A stretch of 61,224 nt of DNA from Flavobacteriaceae bacterium UBA2540 (GCA_002340765.1 DDMS01000011.1:1-61224); one strand, 5' to 3'; positions 1-9,746 are shown, counted from the first letter of the stretch. The notes: a model not told the origin generated them from the sequence alone. A program made the numbers and translations.

Positions 1-103
1 TATTATAACTATTTTATCGTTTTTAGTTTATATTAAAGATATAAATTAAGTCATTTGCATTTCAAAAAATTTGTTTGATTTGAACTTACTGAATTAATTT
101 ACG

Positions 104-137
104 CACCAACAATTTTTTTTTTTTAAAATTGTTGGTG
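104..137. terminator. Bidirectional hairpin terminator upstream of gatC
   Basis: Perfect 13-bp inverted repeat: CACCAACAATTTT at 104-116 and AAAATTGTTGGTG at 125-137, separated by a short T-run and followed by a T-rich stretch. It most likely ends the gene that lies before the window and separates it from the gat operon. Confidence 0.8.
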
Positions 138-178
138 TGTTTTATTTGTAGAAACTTTATTCACTAACAAAACTTTTG

Positions 179-186
179 TAGTTTTG
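179..186 (+). promoter_or_regulatory. Candidate -7 element for the gat operon
   Basis: TAGTTTTG matches the Bacteroidota -7 consensus TAnnTTTG and lies about 40 bases before the gatC start. I found no TTG at the usual 19-21 base distance upstream, so only the -7 box is supported. Confidence 0.45.
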
Positions 187-225
187 ACCGCCAAAATTAA
201 TTAGTAACATAAATAAAAATGAACG

Positions 226-495
226 ATGAGTAACTTAATGACTGTGGATGTTTTATCAAGTATCAAAGGAGCAAAATCCTCTGAGACAATCTCAAAATTA
301 TTTGAGGTAATAAAAAATGCCAATATTTCATCAAATAATATCTCTTCGAAAAACATTCAAAATACAGTTTCTTTGGAAGAATTAAGAGATGATATTGTGT
401 TGGAAAGCACTGAAATTGAGAAAAAAATCATCATTGAAAACTTTCCAAAAGAGAAAAATGGATATTTAGTAGTATCCAAAGTGATTGAAGAATAA
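226..495 (+). CDS. gatC: Aspartyl/glutamyl-tRNA amidotransferase subunit C (GatC)
   Basis: Small subunit that stabilises GatA on GatB in the GatCAB amidotransferase, which converts Asp-tRNA(Asn) and/or Glu-tRNA(Gln) to the amidated forms in the cytoplasm. The 89-residue length fits GatC. The N-terminal half is weakly conserved, but the C-terminal half has the typical pattern: LRDDIV near residue 53 (family LREDxV), then FPKEKNGYLVVSKVIEE (family P..e.gYf.VPkVie). It is the first gene of gatC-gatA-gatB/aspS, with only 3 bases between its stop and gatA. A second in-frame ATG at 238 is an alternative start. The identification rests on the C-terminal motif plus context. Confidence 0.8.
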   Translation: MSNLMTVDVLSSIKGAKSSETISKLFEVIKNANISSNNISSKNIQNTVSLEELRDDIVLESTEIEKKIIIENFPKEKNGYLVVSKVIEE

Positions 496-498
496 TTT

Positions 499-1899
499 AT
501 GGAATCACAAATTAGAGAAATTCATCAACTATTAGTTGATCAAAAAATATCTTGTACTTCTTTGATTCAAGAAAAATTAGCCGCTTTAAAACCAAATTCG
601 CATAATACTGTCAATTCACTTTTAGAGGATTTAGCCTTGGAAAAAGCAAAAAAAGTGGATGAGAAAATTAAAAATAGTGAAAAAATTGGCTTACTTGAAG
701 GCATTCCATTTGGTTTAAAAGACGTGTATATGTTACAAGGAACTTTGACAACTGCTAGTTCTGAGTTTTTAAAATCCTATAAATCGGCATATACAGCAAC
801 AGCCATTCAAAAGTTAATTGATGCAGGAGCCATTCCAATTGTAAAAGAAAATGGTGATAGTTTTGGTCATGGTTCTTCATCTGAAAACACCATTTTTGGC
901 GCCGTAAAAAACGCTTTCAATACAGAGTTAGTTGCTGGTGGTTCAAGTGGTGGCTCAGCAGTTAATGTGGCAAAAAAGTACACTGTTTTTTCAATTGGAG
1001 GAGATACAGGAGGCTCGGTAAGACAGCCCTCAGGATACAACAAAGTATATGGTTTGAAGCCCACTTATGGAAGAATCTCGCGTTATGGTTTGCTTGCTTA
1101 TGCTTCTTCAACAGATTGTGTTGGACCCATTACAACTTCTATTGAGGACCTCAGAATTGTGTTAAATATAATGAGTGGTAAAGATGTAAAAGATCAAACA
1201 ACCTATGTTTCTGATGAAATTTCTGAGGTGCAGGTTTCAAAATCTGACACCATAAAAACCATTGGATACTTTAAAAATTTCACTGAAAATGACGCTATTG
1301 ATGCAACTATAAAATCAGATTTTTTAATATACATAGAAAAAATAAAAGCAACAGGAATTAATATGATAGCATTGGATTTTTTTGATGCTGAAACCTTAAT
1401 TTCTACCTATTACACGCTTGCTATGGCAGAAACTGCCTCCAATTTGTCAAGATTGGATGGTACTAATTATGGTAATAGAATGGAAGGTGAAAATTTAAAA
1501 GACAGCTATTCCATTTCGCGTTCTAAAAATTTTTCTGAAGAAACAAAACGAAGAATTGTTGGAGGAAATCAAGTTTTATCACAAGGTTTTGCAGATGATA
1601 TTTATATAAAAGCATTGAGTATTAGAAACGAAATTTCAGAAAATTTTGAAAAAGATTTTCAAGAAGTAGCTATCATAATTTCACCAGTAACTCCAAATTC
1701 TCCTCCTAAAATTGGAGACAGCTTAAAAAATCCTTTAGCCATGTATTTGTCTGACGCTTATACTGTTGGGTTTAGTTTAGGACAATTACCAACCTTAACA
1801 ATTCCTCAAGGAACCCTGGCAGGAGTTCAATTGACTGCTGCAAAAAACAATGATGATTTATTATTAAAATTCGCAAACTTCCTAAAAGAAGTAATTTAA
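499..1899 (+). CDS. gatA: Aspartyl/glutamyl-tRNA amidotransferase subunit A (GatA)
   Basis: Glutaminase subunit of GatCAB. It releases ammonia from glutamine for transfer to misacylated tRNA. Amidase-signature enzyme with the full catalytic triad visible: Lys74 in GIPFGLKDVY, the cis-Ser Ser149 in GGSSGGSA, and nucleophile Ser173 in GGDTGGSVRQPSGY. The spacings of 75 and 24 residues match characterised GatA enzymes. The 466-residue length is normal or slightly short. Its stop codon overlaps the next start (TAATG), which suggests translational coupling to gatB/aspS. Nothing looks damaged. Confidence 0.95.
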   Translation: MESQIREIHQLLVDQKISCTSLIQEKLAALKPNSHNTVNSLLEDLALEKAKKVDEKIKNSEKIGLLEGIPFGLKDVYMLQGTLTTASSEFLKSYKSAYTATAIQKLIDAGAIPIVKENGDSFGHGSSSENTIFGAVKNAFNTELVAGGSSGGSAVNVAKKYTVFSIGGDTGGSVRQPSGYNKVYGLKPTYGRISRYGLLAYASSTDCVGPITTSIEDLRIVLNIMSGKDVKDQTTYVSDEISEVQVSKSDTIKTIGYFKNFTENDAIDATIKSDFLIYIEKIKATGINMIALDFFDAETLISTYYTLAMAETASNLSRLDGTNYGNRMEGENLKDSYSISRSKNFSEETKRRIVGGNQVLSQGFADDIYIKALSIRNEISENFEKDFQEVAIIISPVTPNSPPKIGDSLKNPLAMYLSDAYTVGFSLGQLPTLTIPQGTLAGVQLTAAKNNDDLLLKFANFLKEVI

Positions 1900-4800
1900 T
1901 GGAACTGGAACAATTGAATGATTTACTCAAAAAACATGAATTAGAGCTTGTAATTGGCTTAGAAACTCATGTTAGATTAAACACAAAAACGAAGTTGTTT
2001 TGTTCGTGTCCAAACCAAGAAATAGATCAACCAAATCAGCATATTTGCTCGGTTTGCACCGGACAAATGGGTGTTTTGCCAGCAATAAATAAAGAAGCAA
2101 TTAGAAAAGCTATTTATTTTGGAAAAGCGGTAAAATCGACCTTTTCTAATGAAATTATCTCTTGGGATAGAAAACATTATGAATATCCTGACAATCCAAA
2201 AAATATTCAAATTACGCAATTTCACAATCCCATTATTCCAGATGGACAAGTTTCTTGTTTCAGAAATGATGGTTCGCAATTTACGGTCAATTTAACACAG
2301 GTCCACATTGAAGAAGATGCTGCAAAATTGATGCATGAAAAAGATATTTCTCTGGTTGATTTTAATAAAGCTGGAGTTCCATTAATTGAAATTGTGACTG
2401 AACCTTGCATTCGTCAAATTGAAGATGCTTCAACATATGCACAATACATCCAAAGAATTGTTCAGAATTTGAAAATTTCGGAAGCAAATTTAGAAAAAGG
2501 AGAATTTAAATCAGACGTTTCTGTATCTCTTAGAAAAAAACACAGCTACCATTTGAATCCAAGAACGGAAATAAAAAACCTTAATTCTTTCAAATTTATA
2601 GTGGAAGCCCTGAAAGAGGAAGTTGAAAAGCAACTCAATTATTTCATTGAAAATAGGATATTTAGACCCGATCAAATCACTGTTTTGTGGGATGCAGATT
2701 TAAAGCAAACAAAAACGATGCGTAAAAAGGAATTTGAAGCTGATTATCGTTTTATTACAGAACCAGATATTCCTTTTGTAAATATCAAAAAAGAAATTGA
2801 GACGATTGAGGTAGATTTTAGTTTATTGCCTTTTGCAGTGGAATCAATTCTTATAAAAGGAGGTGTTTTACCACAAGATGCCAAATTTTTCACAGCAGAT
2901 TCTTTGCGTTCTGAAACTTTTGTTAACATCAATAATGTGATTCATGATCCTTTGTTTGTGGCAAAAACGCTAGTGAATACTATTGGAGCAGATGAGTATA
3001 AAAAAATTTATAATGTTGCTCATTTGACCGAAATTTTTCAACTTTTCAAAGAGGAGAAAATTACAGCGGTTTTAGTTCAAAACGCTATTTTGAATTATTT
3101 GAAAAACCCAACTTTTGACTACACTAAATATTTTGATGAAAATACAATTTCAATGGAAAAAATAAAAAATGCCATTCAAAAAGTCATTTCAGAAAACGAA
3201 GTTATTGCCAAAGAAATTCAATCCGGAAATGAAGCAAAAGCAGGAATTTTAGTTGGAAAAATAATCAGTATTATTGGAAAAGGTGCCCCAGGAAAAATTA
3301 TTCGTAAAGAAATTCTGAAACAATTAGAAAGCACTGATGAAATTTCAATGGATGAAAAAACAATCAATCAGCATCAAACTTCGAAAGTAAAAAATCAAAA
3401 AAAAGAAAGCAGAGACGAAGAAGAATTGAAAAGAATTCCAATTATAATTAAGGAGAACTATAGAACGCACAAAGCATCAGAAATCACAGAAAACACTATT
3501 AATAAAGAAGTTTCTTTATCAGGATGGGTTTCAAGTGTTCGTGATCATGGAGAATTGATTTTTATTGATTTAAGAGACTCAAGTTATGAAATTTTTCAAG
3601 TAAGATTGAGCAGAGAATCTTTTCCAAATTTAGACGAATTGGTAAAACTAAAACCAGAAACTGTCGTTATGGTTACTGGAATTGTAGTTCAGCGAAAAGA
3701 AGACGATTATAACGCAAGTTTGAGAACAGGTAAAATTGAACTTGAAACAACCAGTTTAGAGATTTTAAATCTATCTAAAACATTGCCTTTTGAAATAAAA
3801 AGAGCTTTCAAATCAAATGAAACGATTCGTTTTCAGTATAAATTTTTAGATCATAGAAATGAGGAAGTTCGCAAAGCAATTATCAATCGTCATAAAGTAA
3901 TAAAATTATTGCGTGATGTATTAGATTCGGAAGAATTTTTAGAGATTGAAACCCCAATTTTAACTGCAGGAACTGATGAAGGTGCAAGAGAATTTATAGT
4001 GCCCACAAGAAAAAAAGCAGGTTCATTTTATACGTTGCCACAAGCGCCACAGCAATTCAAACAAATTTTGATGGTTGGTGGATTTGAAAAATATTTTCAG
4101 ATTGCACGTTGTTTTAGAGATGAAGATTCACGTGGAGATCGTCAGCCAGAATTTACACAATTAGATATGGAAATGGCATACACAAGTATGCAAAAAATCA
4201 TTGATTTAAATACTAAATTATTCAATGAAGTAGTTTTTAAAATCTATGGAAATCAATGGATTTTGCGTCCTTTTGAAATCATCACATACAAAGATGCTAT
4301 GGACAAATATGGTTGTGACAGACCAGATTTACGATACGGATTACAAATGCAAGACATCACAGAAATCGTAAAAGAAACCACTTTTCAAGTTTTCAGTAAA
4401 CCCATTGAAGCTGGTGGAATTGTTAAATGCATCAGAGTTTCTGCAAAAGACCAGGGATTTAAACGAATGTCTAAAGGTCAGATTGAAAACTTAACAGCTA
4501 TAGCACAACAAAATGGTTTGGGAGGTTTAGCTTATATTATCGTGAATGAAAACGATTTGCAATCACCAATTATCAAATTTTTAGGAGAAGAAATTGCCGA
4601 AAATATAATAAAAACTACGAATGCTCAAATTGGAGATATTGTATTTTTCTCAGCTTCAGATTATGCAACAGCAAATAAAGCTTTGGATGCAATTCGTCAA
4701 GAAATGGGAAGAATACTAAAACTCATCAATCCAAAAGAATTAAGACCTGCTTGGGTTATTGATTTCCCAATGTTTGAAAAAAATGATGATGGCAGATGGA

Positions 4801-5240
4801 CGTTTACTCACAACCCTTTTTCGATGCCAGCAGTATATGATTTGGAAAAACATTTAAATGGAAATGAGGAAGAAATAGGAAATATTATAGCGCAACAATA
4901 TGATTTGATTTTAAACGGATATGAAATTGGAGGAGGTTCAATTCGTGCTCACAAATCAGAAATATTAGAAGCTACCTATAAAAATATGGGCTATACTAAA
5001 GAAGAAATGCTAAAAAGTGTGGGAACAATTTATAAAGCATTTCAATATGGCGCACCACCACACGGGGGAATTGCCTGGGGAATAGACCGTTTGATGATGA
5101 TTTTAGAGAAAAAAGCATCCATTAGAGAAGTGATAGCTTTCCCAAAAACAGGAACATCTGAAGACTTATTATTTGGAAGTCCATCACCCTTATCAGACAA
5201 AAAAGTAGAAGAAATGAATTTAAAATTAATTAAAAAATAA
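1899..5240 (+). CDS. gatB/aspS: Fusion of GatB with aspartyl-tRNA synthetase (AspRS)
   Basis: One 1113-residue reading frame encodes two enzymes. Residues 1 to about 475 are GatB, the kinase/transamidase subunit: ELVIGLETHVRLNTKTKLFC, zinc-type cysteines 35, 37, 50 and 53, DRKHYEYPDNPKNIQITQ, and a C-terminal YqeY-like tail. A charged linker (about 475-512, rich in K, E and Q) leads into a complete bacterial-type AspRS: an OB-fold anticodon domain (GWVSSVRDHG at 541-551), class II motif 2 with FRDED at 739-743, a GAD insertion domain, and motif 3 GGIAWGIDRL with Arg1064. No stop, frameshift or internal start separates the halves. Such a protein would join Asp charging to amidation, a covalent transamidosome. 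His550 in RDHG is the residue type linked to non-discriminating AspRS enzymes. Confidence 0.95.
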   Translation: MELEQLNDLLKKHELELVIGLETHVRLNTKTKLFCSCPNQEIDQPNQHICSVCTGQMGVLPAINKEAIRKAIYFGKAVKSTFSNEIISWDRKHYEYPDNPKNIQITQFHNPIIPDGQVSCFRNDGSQFTVNLTQVHIEEDAAKLMHEKDISLVDFNKAGVPLIEIVTEPCIRQIEDASTYAQYIQRIVQNLKISEANLEKGEFKSDVSVSLRKKHSYHLNPRTEIKNLNSFKFIVEALKEEVEKQLNYFIENRIFRPDQITVLWDADLKQTKTMRKKEFEADYRFITEPDIPFVNIKKEIETIEVDFSLLPFAVESILIKGGVLPQDAKFFTADSLRSETFVNINNVIHDPLFVAKTLVNTIGADEYKKIYNVAHLTEIFQLFKEEKITAVLVQNAILNYLKNPTFDYTKYFDENTISMEKIKNAIQKVISENEVIAKEIQSGNEAKAGILVGKIISIIGKGAPGKIIRKEILKQLESTDEISMDEKTINQHQTSKVKNQKKESRDEEELKRIPIIIKENYRTHKASEITENTINKEVSLSGWVSSVRDHGELIFIDLRDSSYEIFQVRLSRESFPNLDELVKLKPETVVMVTGIVVQRKEDDYNASLRTGKIELETTSLEILNLSKTLPFEIKRAFKSNETIRFQYKFLDHRNEEVRKAIINRHKVIKLLRDVLDSEEFLEIETPILTAGTDEGAREFIVPTRKKAGSFYTLPQAPQQFKQILMVGGFEKYFQIARCFRDEDSRGDRQPEFTQLDMEMAYTSMQKIIDLNTKLFNEVVFKIYGNQWILRPFEIITYKDAMDKYGCDRPDLRYGLQMQDITEIVKETTFQVFSKPIEAGGIVKCIRVSAKDQGFKRMSKGQIENLTAIAQQNGLGGLAYIIVNENDLQSPIIKFLGEEIAENIIKTTNAQIGDIVFFSASDYATANKALDAIRQEMGRILKLINPKELRPAWVIDFPMFEKNDDGRWTFTHNPFSMPAVYDLEKHLNGNEEEIGNIIAQQYDLILNGYEIGGGSIRAHKSEILEATYKNMGYTKEEMLKSVGTIYKAFQYGAPPHGGIAWGIDRLMMILEKKASIREVIAFPKTGTSEDLLFGSPSPLSDKKVEEMNLKLIKK

Positions 5241-5263
5241 GAATTCATCTCTCAAACAAATTC

Positions 5264-5295
5264 AAAAATCTCATTTATAAGAGATTTTTTTGTTT
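5264..5295 (+). terminator. Terminator of the gat/aspS operon
   Basis: AAAAATCTC (5264-5272), 8-base loop, GAGATTTTT (5281-5289) followed by more T and TGTTTT. It sits 24 bases after the gatB/aspS stop codon. Confidence 0.8.
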
Positions 5296-5440
5296 TACTA
5301 ATATTTCAAAATAAATAAATTTTACATTTTTAATTTTAACGTCTTTTTTAGTTGATTTAAGAGACTTTTTTACTTTTAATAAATATTGATAATTTTGAAA
5401 TAAAATTGCTAAAAAGTCTTAAAATCAATCCCTAAAATCG

Positions 5441-5448
5441 TAAATTTG
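5441..5448 (+). promoter_or_regulatory. Candidate -7 element for gyrB
   Basis: TAAATTTG is an exact match to TAnnTTTG, about 63 bases before the gyrB ATG. No well-spaced TTG is visible upstream. Confidence 0.5.
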
Positions 5449-5511
5449 AATTTGTAAAATTTTCAAAAAGAAGATTTTTTAATAATCTAAATTCAAATAA
5501 TTCATTTAACG

Positions 5512-7449
5512 ATGAGCGAAGAAAAAAAATACGAATACTCAGCAGACAGTATTCAGGCACTTGAAGGAATGGAGCACGTAAGAATGCGCCCATCAATGTA
5601 TATTGGAGATATTGGCGTGCGCGGATTACACCATTTAGTATATGAAGTAGTTGACAACTCAATTGATGAGGCAATGGGAGGCTATTGCGACACCATTGAT
5701 GTAACCATTAATGAAGACAACTCAGTAACTACTAAAGATAATGGCCGTGGAATTCCAGTTGATCTTCACAAAAAAGAAGGTGTTTCTGCTTTGGAAGTTG
5801 TCATGACTAAAATTGGAGCAGGAGGAAAATTTGACAAAGATTCTTATAAGGTTTCAGGGGGATTGCACGGAGTTGGTGTTTCGTGTGTGAATGCACTTTC
5901 TGAGCATTTAACAGCAAGTGTTCACAAAGAAGGTAAAATTTGGCGACAAGAATATGAACGTGGTAAAGCGTTGTATCCTGTAAAAACTATTGGTGAAAGC
6001 GATTTTACTGGCACAATTGTAACTTTTTTACCCGATAAAACTATTTTTCAACAAACTACAGAATTTAATTATGATACGCTTGCAACTAGAATGCGTGAGC
6101 TATCATATTTGAATAAAGGTGTCACCATAAAATTAACTGACAAAAGAAATAAAGATGATGAAGGAAATTTTATTTCTGAAATATTTTATTCCGATGAAGG
6201 CTTACCAGAGTTCGTAAGATATTTAGACTCTACCAGAGAAAGTTTAATTTCAAAAGTCATTTCAATGGAAGGAGAAAAAAACGGAATTCCAGTCGAAGTT
6301 GCCATGGTTTACAACACTTCATATGCTGAGAATTTGCATTCTTATGTAAATAATATTAATACTCATGAAGGAGGAACGCATTTGGCAGGTTTTAGACGTG
6401 GTTTGACAACTACCCTTAAAAAATATGCTGACGATTCTGGATTGCTAAAAAACGTTAAATTCGAAATTGCAGGAGATGATTTTCGTGAAGGATTAACTGC
6501 AATTATATCAGTAAAAGTTCAAGAGCCACAATTTGAAGGACAAACAAAAACAAAATTGGGAAACAGAGAAGTTACTTCCGCAGTTTCTCAAGCAGTTTCT
6601 GATATGTTGACCATTTATTTGGAAGAAAATCCAAATGATGCAAGATCCATTGTTCAAAAAGTGATTTTAGCAGCAACAGCAAGACATGCAGCTCGTAAAG
6701 CTCGGGAAATGGTACAGCGTAAAACTGTGATGACAATGGGTGGTTTGCCAGGAAAATTATCTGACTGTTCTGAAACTGATCCTGCACAATGTGAAATTTT
6801 CTTGGTTGAGGGAGATTCAGCAGGTGGAACTGCAAAACAAGGACGTGATAGAAATTTTCAGGCAATTTTGCCACTTCGCGGAAAAATATTGAATGTTGAA
6901 AAAGCCATGCAACATAAAGTTTTTGAAAATGAAGAGATCAAAAATATGTTTACCGCATTGGGTGTTTCTATTGGAACTGAAGAAGATCCAAGAGCGTTAA
7001 ACTTATCAAAAGTTCGTTATCATAAAGTAGTGATTATGTGTGATGCTGACGTAGATGGTTCGCACATTGCTACTTTAATTTTGACTTTCTTCTTCAGATT
7101 TATGAGAGAAATGATTGAGCAAGGATACATTTATATTGCTACTCCTCCCTTATATTTAGTGAAAAAAGGTCAAAAAAGAGAATATGCTTGGGATGACAAT
7201 CAACGTGATTTAATTACTCAAAAATTAGGAGGTGGTGTAACCATTCAACGTTACAAAGGTTTAGGAGAGATGAATGCAGAGCAACTTTGGGACACAACCA
7301 TGAATCCTGAATTTAGGACTTTGCGTCAAATTACCATTGACAGCTTAACAGAAGCTGACAGAGTGTTTTCAATGTTGATGGGAGATGATGTTCCGCCAAG
7401 AAGAGATTTTATCGAAAAAAACGCTAAATATGCAAAAATAGACGTTTAA
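5512..7449 (+). CDS. gyrB: DNA gyrase subunit B
   Basis: ATPase subunit of DNA gyrase, which introduces negative supercoils. The N-terminal GHKL ATPase shows YEVVDNSIDEAMGG, KDNGRGIPVD and GGLHGVGVSCVNAL. The Toprim domain has Glu433 in VEGDSAGG and the metal pair Asp511/Asp513 in CDADVDGSH. The C-terminal region carries RYKGLGEMNAEQLWDTTM. At 645 residues it matches short (non-proteobacterial) GyrB. It starts after a 270-base intergenic region with its own terminator/promoter pair and appears monocistronic. ParE is the only close alternative, but the motifs favour GyrB. Confidence 0.96.
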   Translation: MSEEKKYEYSADSIQALEGMEHVRMRPSMYIGDIGVRGLHHLVYEVVDNSIDEAMGGYCDTIDVTINEDNSVTTKDNGRGIPVDLHKKEGVSALEVVMTKIGAGGKFDKDSYKVSGGLHGVGVSCVNALSEHLTASVHKEGKIWRQEYERGKALYPVKTIGESDFTGTIVTFLPDKTIFQQTTEFNYDTLATRMRELSYLNKGVTIKLTDKRNKDDEGNFISEIFYSDEGLPEFVRYLDSTRESLISKVISMEGEKNGIPVEVAMVYNTSYAENLHSYVNNINTHEGGTHLAGFRRGLTTTLKKYADDSGLLKNVKFEIAGDDFREGLTAIISVKVQEPQFEGQTKTKLGNREVTSAVSQAVSDMLTIYLEENPNDARSIVQKVILAATARHAARKAREMVQRKTVMTMGGLPGKLSDCSETDPAQCEIFLVEGDSAGGTAKQGRDRNFQAILPLRGKILNVEKAMQHKVFENEEIKNMFTALGVSIGTEEDPRALNLSKVRYHKVVIMCDADVDGSHIATLILTFFFRFMREMIEQGYIYIATPPLYLVKKGQKREYAWDDNQRDLITQKLGGGVTIQRYKGLGEMNAEQLWDTTMNPEFRTLRQITIDSLTEADRVFSMLMGDDVPPRRDFIEKNAKYAKIDV

Positions 7450-7545
7450 AGAATTTTTGAAAAATATATTTATACACACTTTTTACAAAACGTATATTTT
7501 TTTTTCTTAACCCGCATTTGAAAAAATTAACTCAATTTTACAACA

Positions 7546-8604
7546 ATGAAAAAGTACATTTTAATTTTAATAGGAGTATTTTTCTTTTCGTTTAACACAA
7601 AAGCACAAGATGGATTTGAATCAATTTTGCTTGCTTCAGGTGGTGATGTTAATAAAATTATGGAGGGATATTTTGCACCTGCCATGGAAGGATTTATTTA
7701 TGGCATGAATAATGGTTGGGCACATACTGCCAAAGTTCACAAAGTGCTTGGTTTTGATTTAACATTAGGATTAAGTGCTTCAATGGTACCCTCAAATAAA
7801 GAAACTTTTAGCTTAGCTGGTTTAACATCTATTTCAGGCGCTAGTTCAGCTCCGAGCATTGCTGGTGTTGGAACACAAACAAACTTAACTGTAACTAGAA
7901 CTTTAACAATTCAAAATACAAATTCTCCTGTTTTTGGGCAATCACAAGTTGTAACTGCTGGTTTAACACTTCCAGGAGGAATAAAAGATGATTTACCACT
8001 AAACGCTGTCCCTGCTCCAATAGCACAATTAAATGTTGGATTACCTTGGAAACTAGAAGGAATGTTAAGAATTGTTCCAAAAATTGATTTAGGTGATGAT
8101 GGAGGTAAAGTGAATATGTTAGGTTTAGGTTTGAAAAAAGAAATTACCAATTGGTTTGGCCCAATGGAAAAAACTCCTTTACATGTTGCTTTATTAGCTG
8201 CCTATACAACTATGGATGTTACTTACGGAATTGAAAATCCAAATTCTGGAAGTTTGATTATTAATGACGCTTCAGCTGAATTTGAATTAAAGGCATTTAC
8301 AGTTCAAGCAATGGCTTCGCTTAACTTTCCAATTATTAACTTGTTTGGTGGTTTTGGTTATAGTAGTGGAAGTTCTTATTACAGAATGCCAGGAACATAT
8401 CAAGGTAGTTATGACTACACTGCAAATGGTCAACAATATTCAGAAACTATAAATCTTAGTGCTCCAAATTTAGATTTTAATGTTAATGGTTTTACAACAA
8501 CCATTGGAGCTAGATTAAGTTTAGGATTTTTCAAAATATTTGCTTCTTATACTTTGCAAGAATACAATGCATTATCTGCAGGTATTTCTCTTGGTATTAG
8601 ATAA
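7546..8604 (+). CDS. DUF6588 family secreted/outer-membrane-type protein
   Basis: 352 residues with a clear signal peptide (MKKYILILIGVFFFSFNTKAQ, cleavage after KAQ). The opening of the mature protein (DGFESILLASGGDVNKIMEG, then MEGFIYGMNNGWAHTAKVHK) is what I recognise as the DUF6588 family of Bacteroidota. The rest alternates short aromatic/glycine beta segments, ending in FFKIFASYTLQEYNALSAGI, which fits an outer-membrane beta-barrel. Function is unknown. It lies between gyrB and a terminator and probably has its own promoter. Confidence 0.75.
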   Translation: MKKYILILIGVFFFSFNTKAQDGFESILLASGGDVNKIMEGYFAPAMEGFIYGMNNGWAHTAKVHKVLGFDLTLGLSASMVPSNKETFSLAGLTSISGASSAPSIAGVGTQTNLTVTRTLTIQNTNSPVFGQSQVVTAGLTLPGGIKDDLPLNAVPAPIAQLNVGLPWKLEGMLRIVPKIDLGDDGGKVNMLGLGLKKEITNWFGPMEKTPLHVALLAAYTTMDVTYGIENPNSGSLIINDASAEFELKAFTVQAMASLNFPIINLFGGFGYSSGSSYYRMPGTYQGSYDYTANGQQYSETINLSAPNLDFNVNGFTTTIGARLSLGFFKIFASYTLQEYNALSAGISLGIR

Positions 8605-8627
8605 ATTCCATTAAAAAAATATTTTTT

Positions 8628-8653
8628 AAGACACCTTTTGGTGTCTTTTTTTA
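8628..8653 (+). terminator. Terminator after the DUF6588 gene
   Basis: AAGACACC (8628-8635), TTTT loop, GGTGTCTT (8640-8647), then a T-run. Confidence 0.88.
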
Positions 8654-8686
8654 TGATATTTAAATATAAAAATAGTCAGAATATCG

Positions 8687-8694
8687 TATTTTTG
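8687..8694 (+). promoter_or_regulatory. Candidate -7 element for mdh
   Basis: TATTTTTG matches TAnnTTTG exactly and lies 36 bases before the mdh ATG. Confidence 0.5.
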
Positions 8695-8730
8695 TGACTC
8701 AAAATTTAATATTAATAAAAAATAAAAAAT

Positions 8731-9657
8731 ATGAAAGTTTCAGTTGTTGGTGCAGGTGCAGTAGGTGCAAGTTGTGCAGAATATATTGCTATTAAAAACT
8801 TTGCCTCAGAAGTTGTTTTGTTGGATATCAAAGAAGGATATGCTGAAGGAAAAGCAATGGATTTGATGCAAACTGCTCCTTTAAATGGTTTTGATACAAA
8901 AATCACAGGAAGTACAAATGATTATTCAAAAACTGCAAACTCTGATGTTTGTGTAATTACCTCTGGTATTCCAAGAAAACCAGGAATGACTCGCGAAGAA
9001 TTGATTGATATCAATGCTGGAATTGTAAAAACTGTAGCAACCAATTTATTGCAATTTTCTCCAAATACAATCATGATTGTGGTTTCAAATCCGATGGATA
9101 CCATGACATATTTAGTTCATAAATCAACTCACATACCGCCAAATAAAATTATTGGAATGGGAGGTGCATTAGATTCTGCACGTTTTAAATATAGATTGGC
9201 TGAGGCTTTAGATGCTCCAATTTCGGATGTTGATGGAATGGTAATTGGCGGTCATTCTGACACTGGAATGGTTCCTTTGACAAGATTGGCAACTAGAAAT
9301 TCTGTTCCTGTTTCAGAATTTATTTCAAAAGAAAGAATGGAACAAGTAAAAGAAGACACCAAAATTGGTGGTGCAACATTAACCAAATTATTAGGAACTT
9401 CTGCTTGGTATGCTCCTGGAGCTGCAGTTAGTAGCATGGTTCAAGCAATTGCTTGTGATCAGAAAAAAATATTTCCTTGTTCAGTATTATTGAATGGTGA
9501 ATATGGTTTAACTGATATTTGTCTGGGAGTTCCAGTTGTAATTGGCAAAAACGGTATTGAAAAAATCGTAGAAATTAATTTAAACGATATTGAAAAAGCA
9601 AACATGATTGAATCCGCAAAAGGAGTTGTTTCAGTTAATGATATGTTGAATTTATAG
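8731..9657 (+). CDS. mdh: Malate dehydrogenase
   Basis: NAD-dependent oxidation of malate to oxaloacetate in the TCA cycle. The 308-residue, LDH-like bacterial type (MDH type 3) is supported by the Rossmann motif GAGAVGAS (residues 7-14), LLDIKEG with the NAD-selective Asp, the active-site loop RKPGMTREEL, VVSNPMDTMTY, and the catalytic His in GGHSDTGMVPL. It is monocistronic, flanked by a terminator upstream and decayed DNA downstream. Confidence 0.95.
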   Translation: MKVSVVGAGAVGASCAEYIAIKNFASEVVLLDIKEGYAEGKAMDLMQTAPLNGFDTKITGSTNDYSKTANSDVCVITSGIPRKPGMTREELIDINAGIVKTVATNLLQFSPNTIMIVVSNPMDTMTYLVHKSTHIPPNKIIGMGGALDSARFKYRLAEALDAPISDVDGMVIGGHSDTGMVPLTRLATRNSVPVSEFISKERMEQVKEDTKIGGATLTKLLGTSAWYAPGAAVSSMVQAIACDQKKIFPCSVLLNGEYGLTDICLGVPVVIGKNGIEKIVEINLNDIEKANMIESAKGVVSVNDMLNL

Positions 9658-9746
9658 GCTTTTAACTTTTAGACAATAAAAATAAAAAAAATTAGAAACC
9701 CATTGACTTTTCTCTAACAACCAAAAACTATCAACTAACGTTTTTT

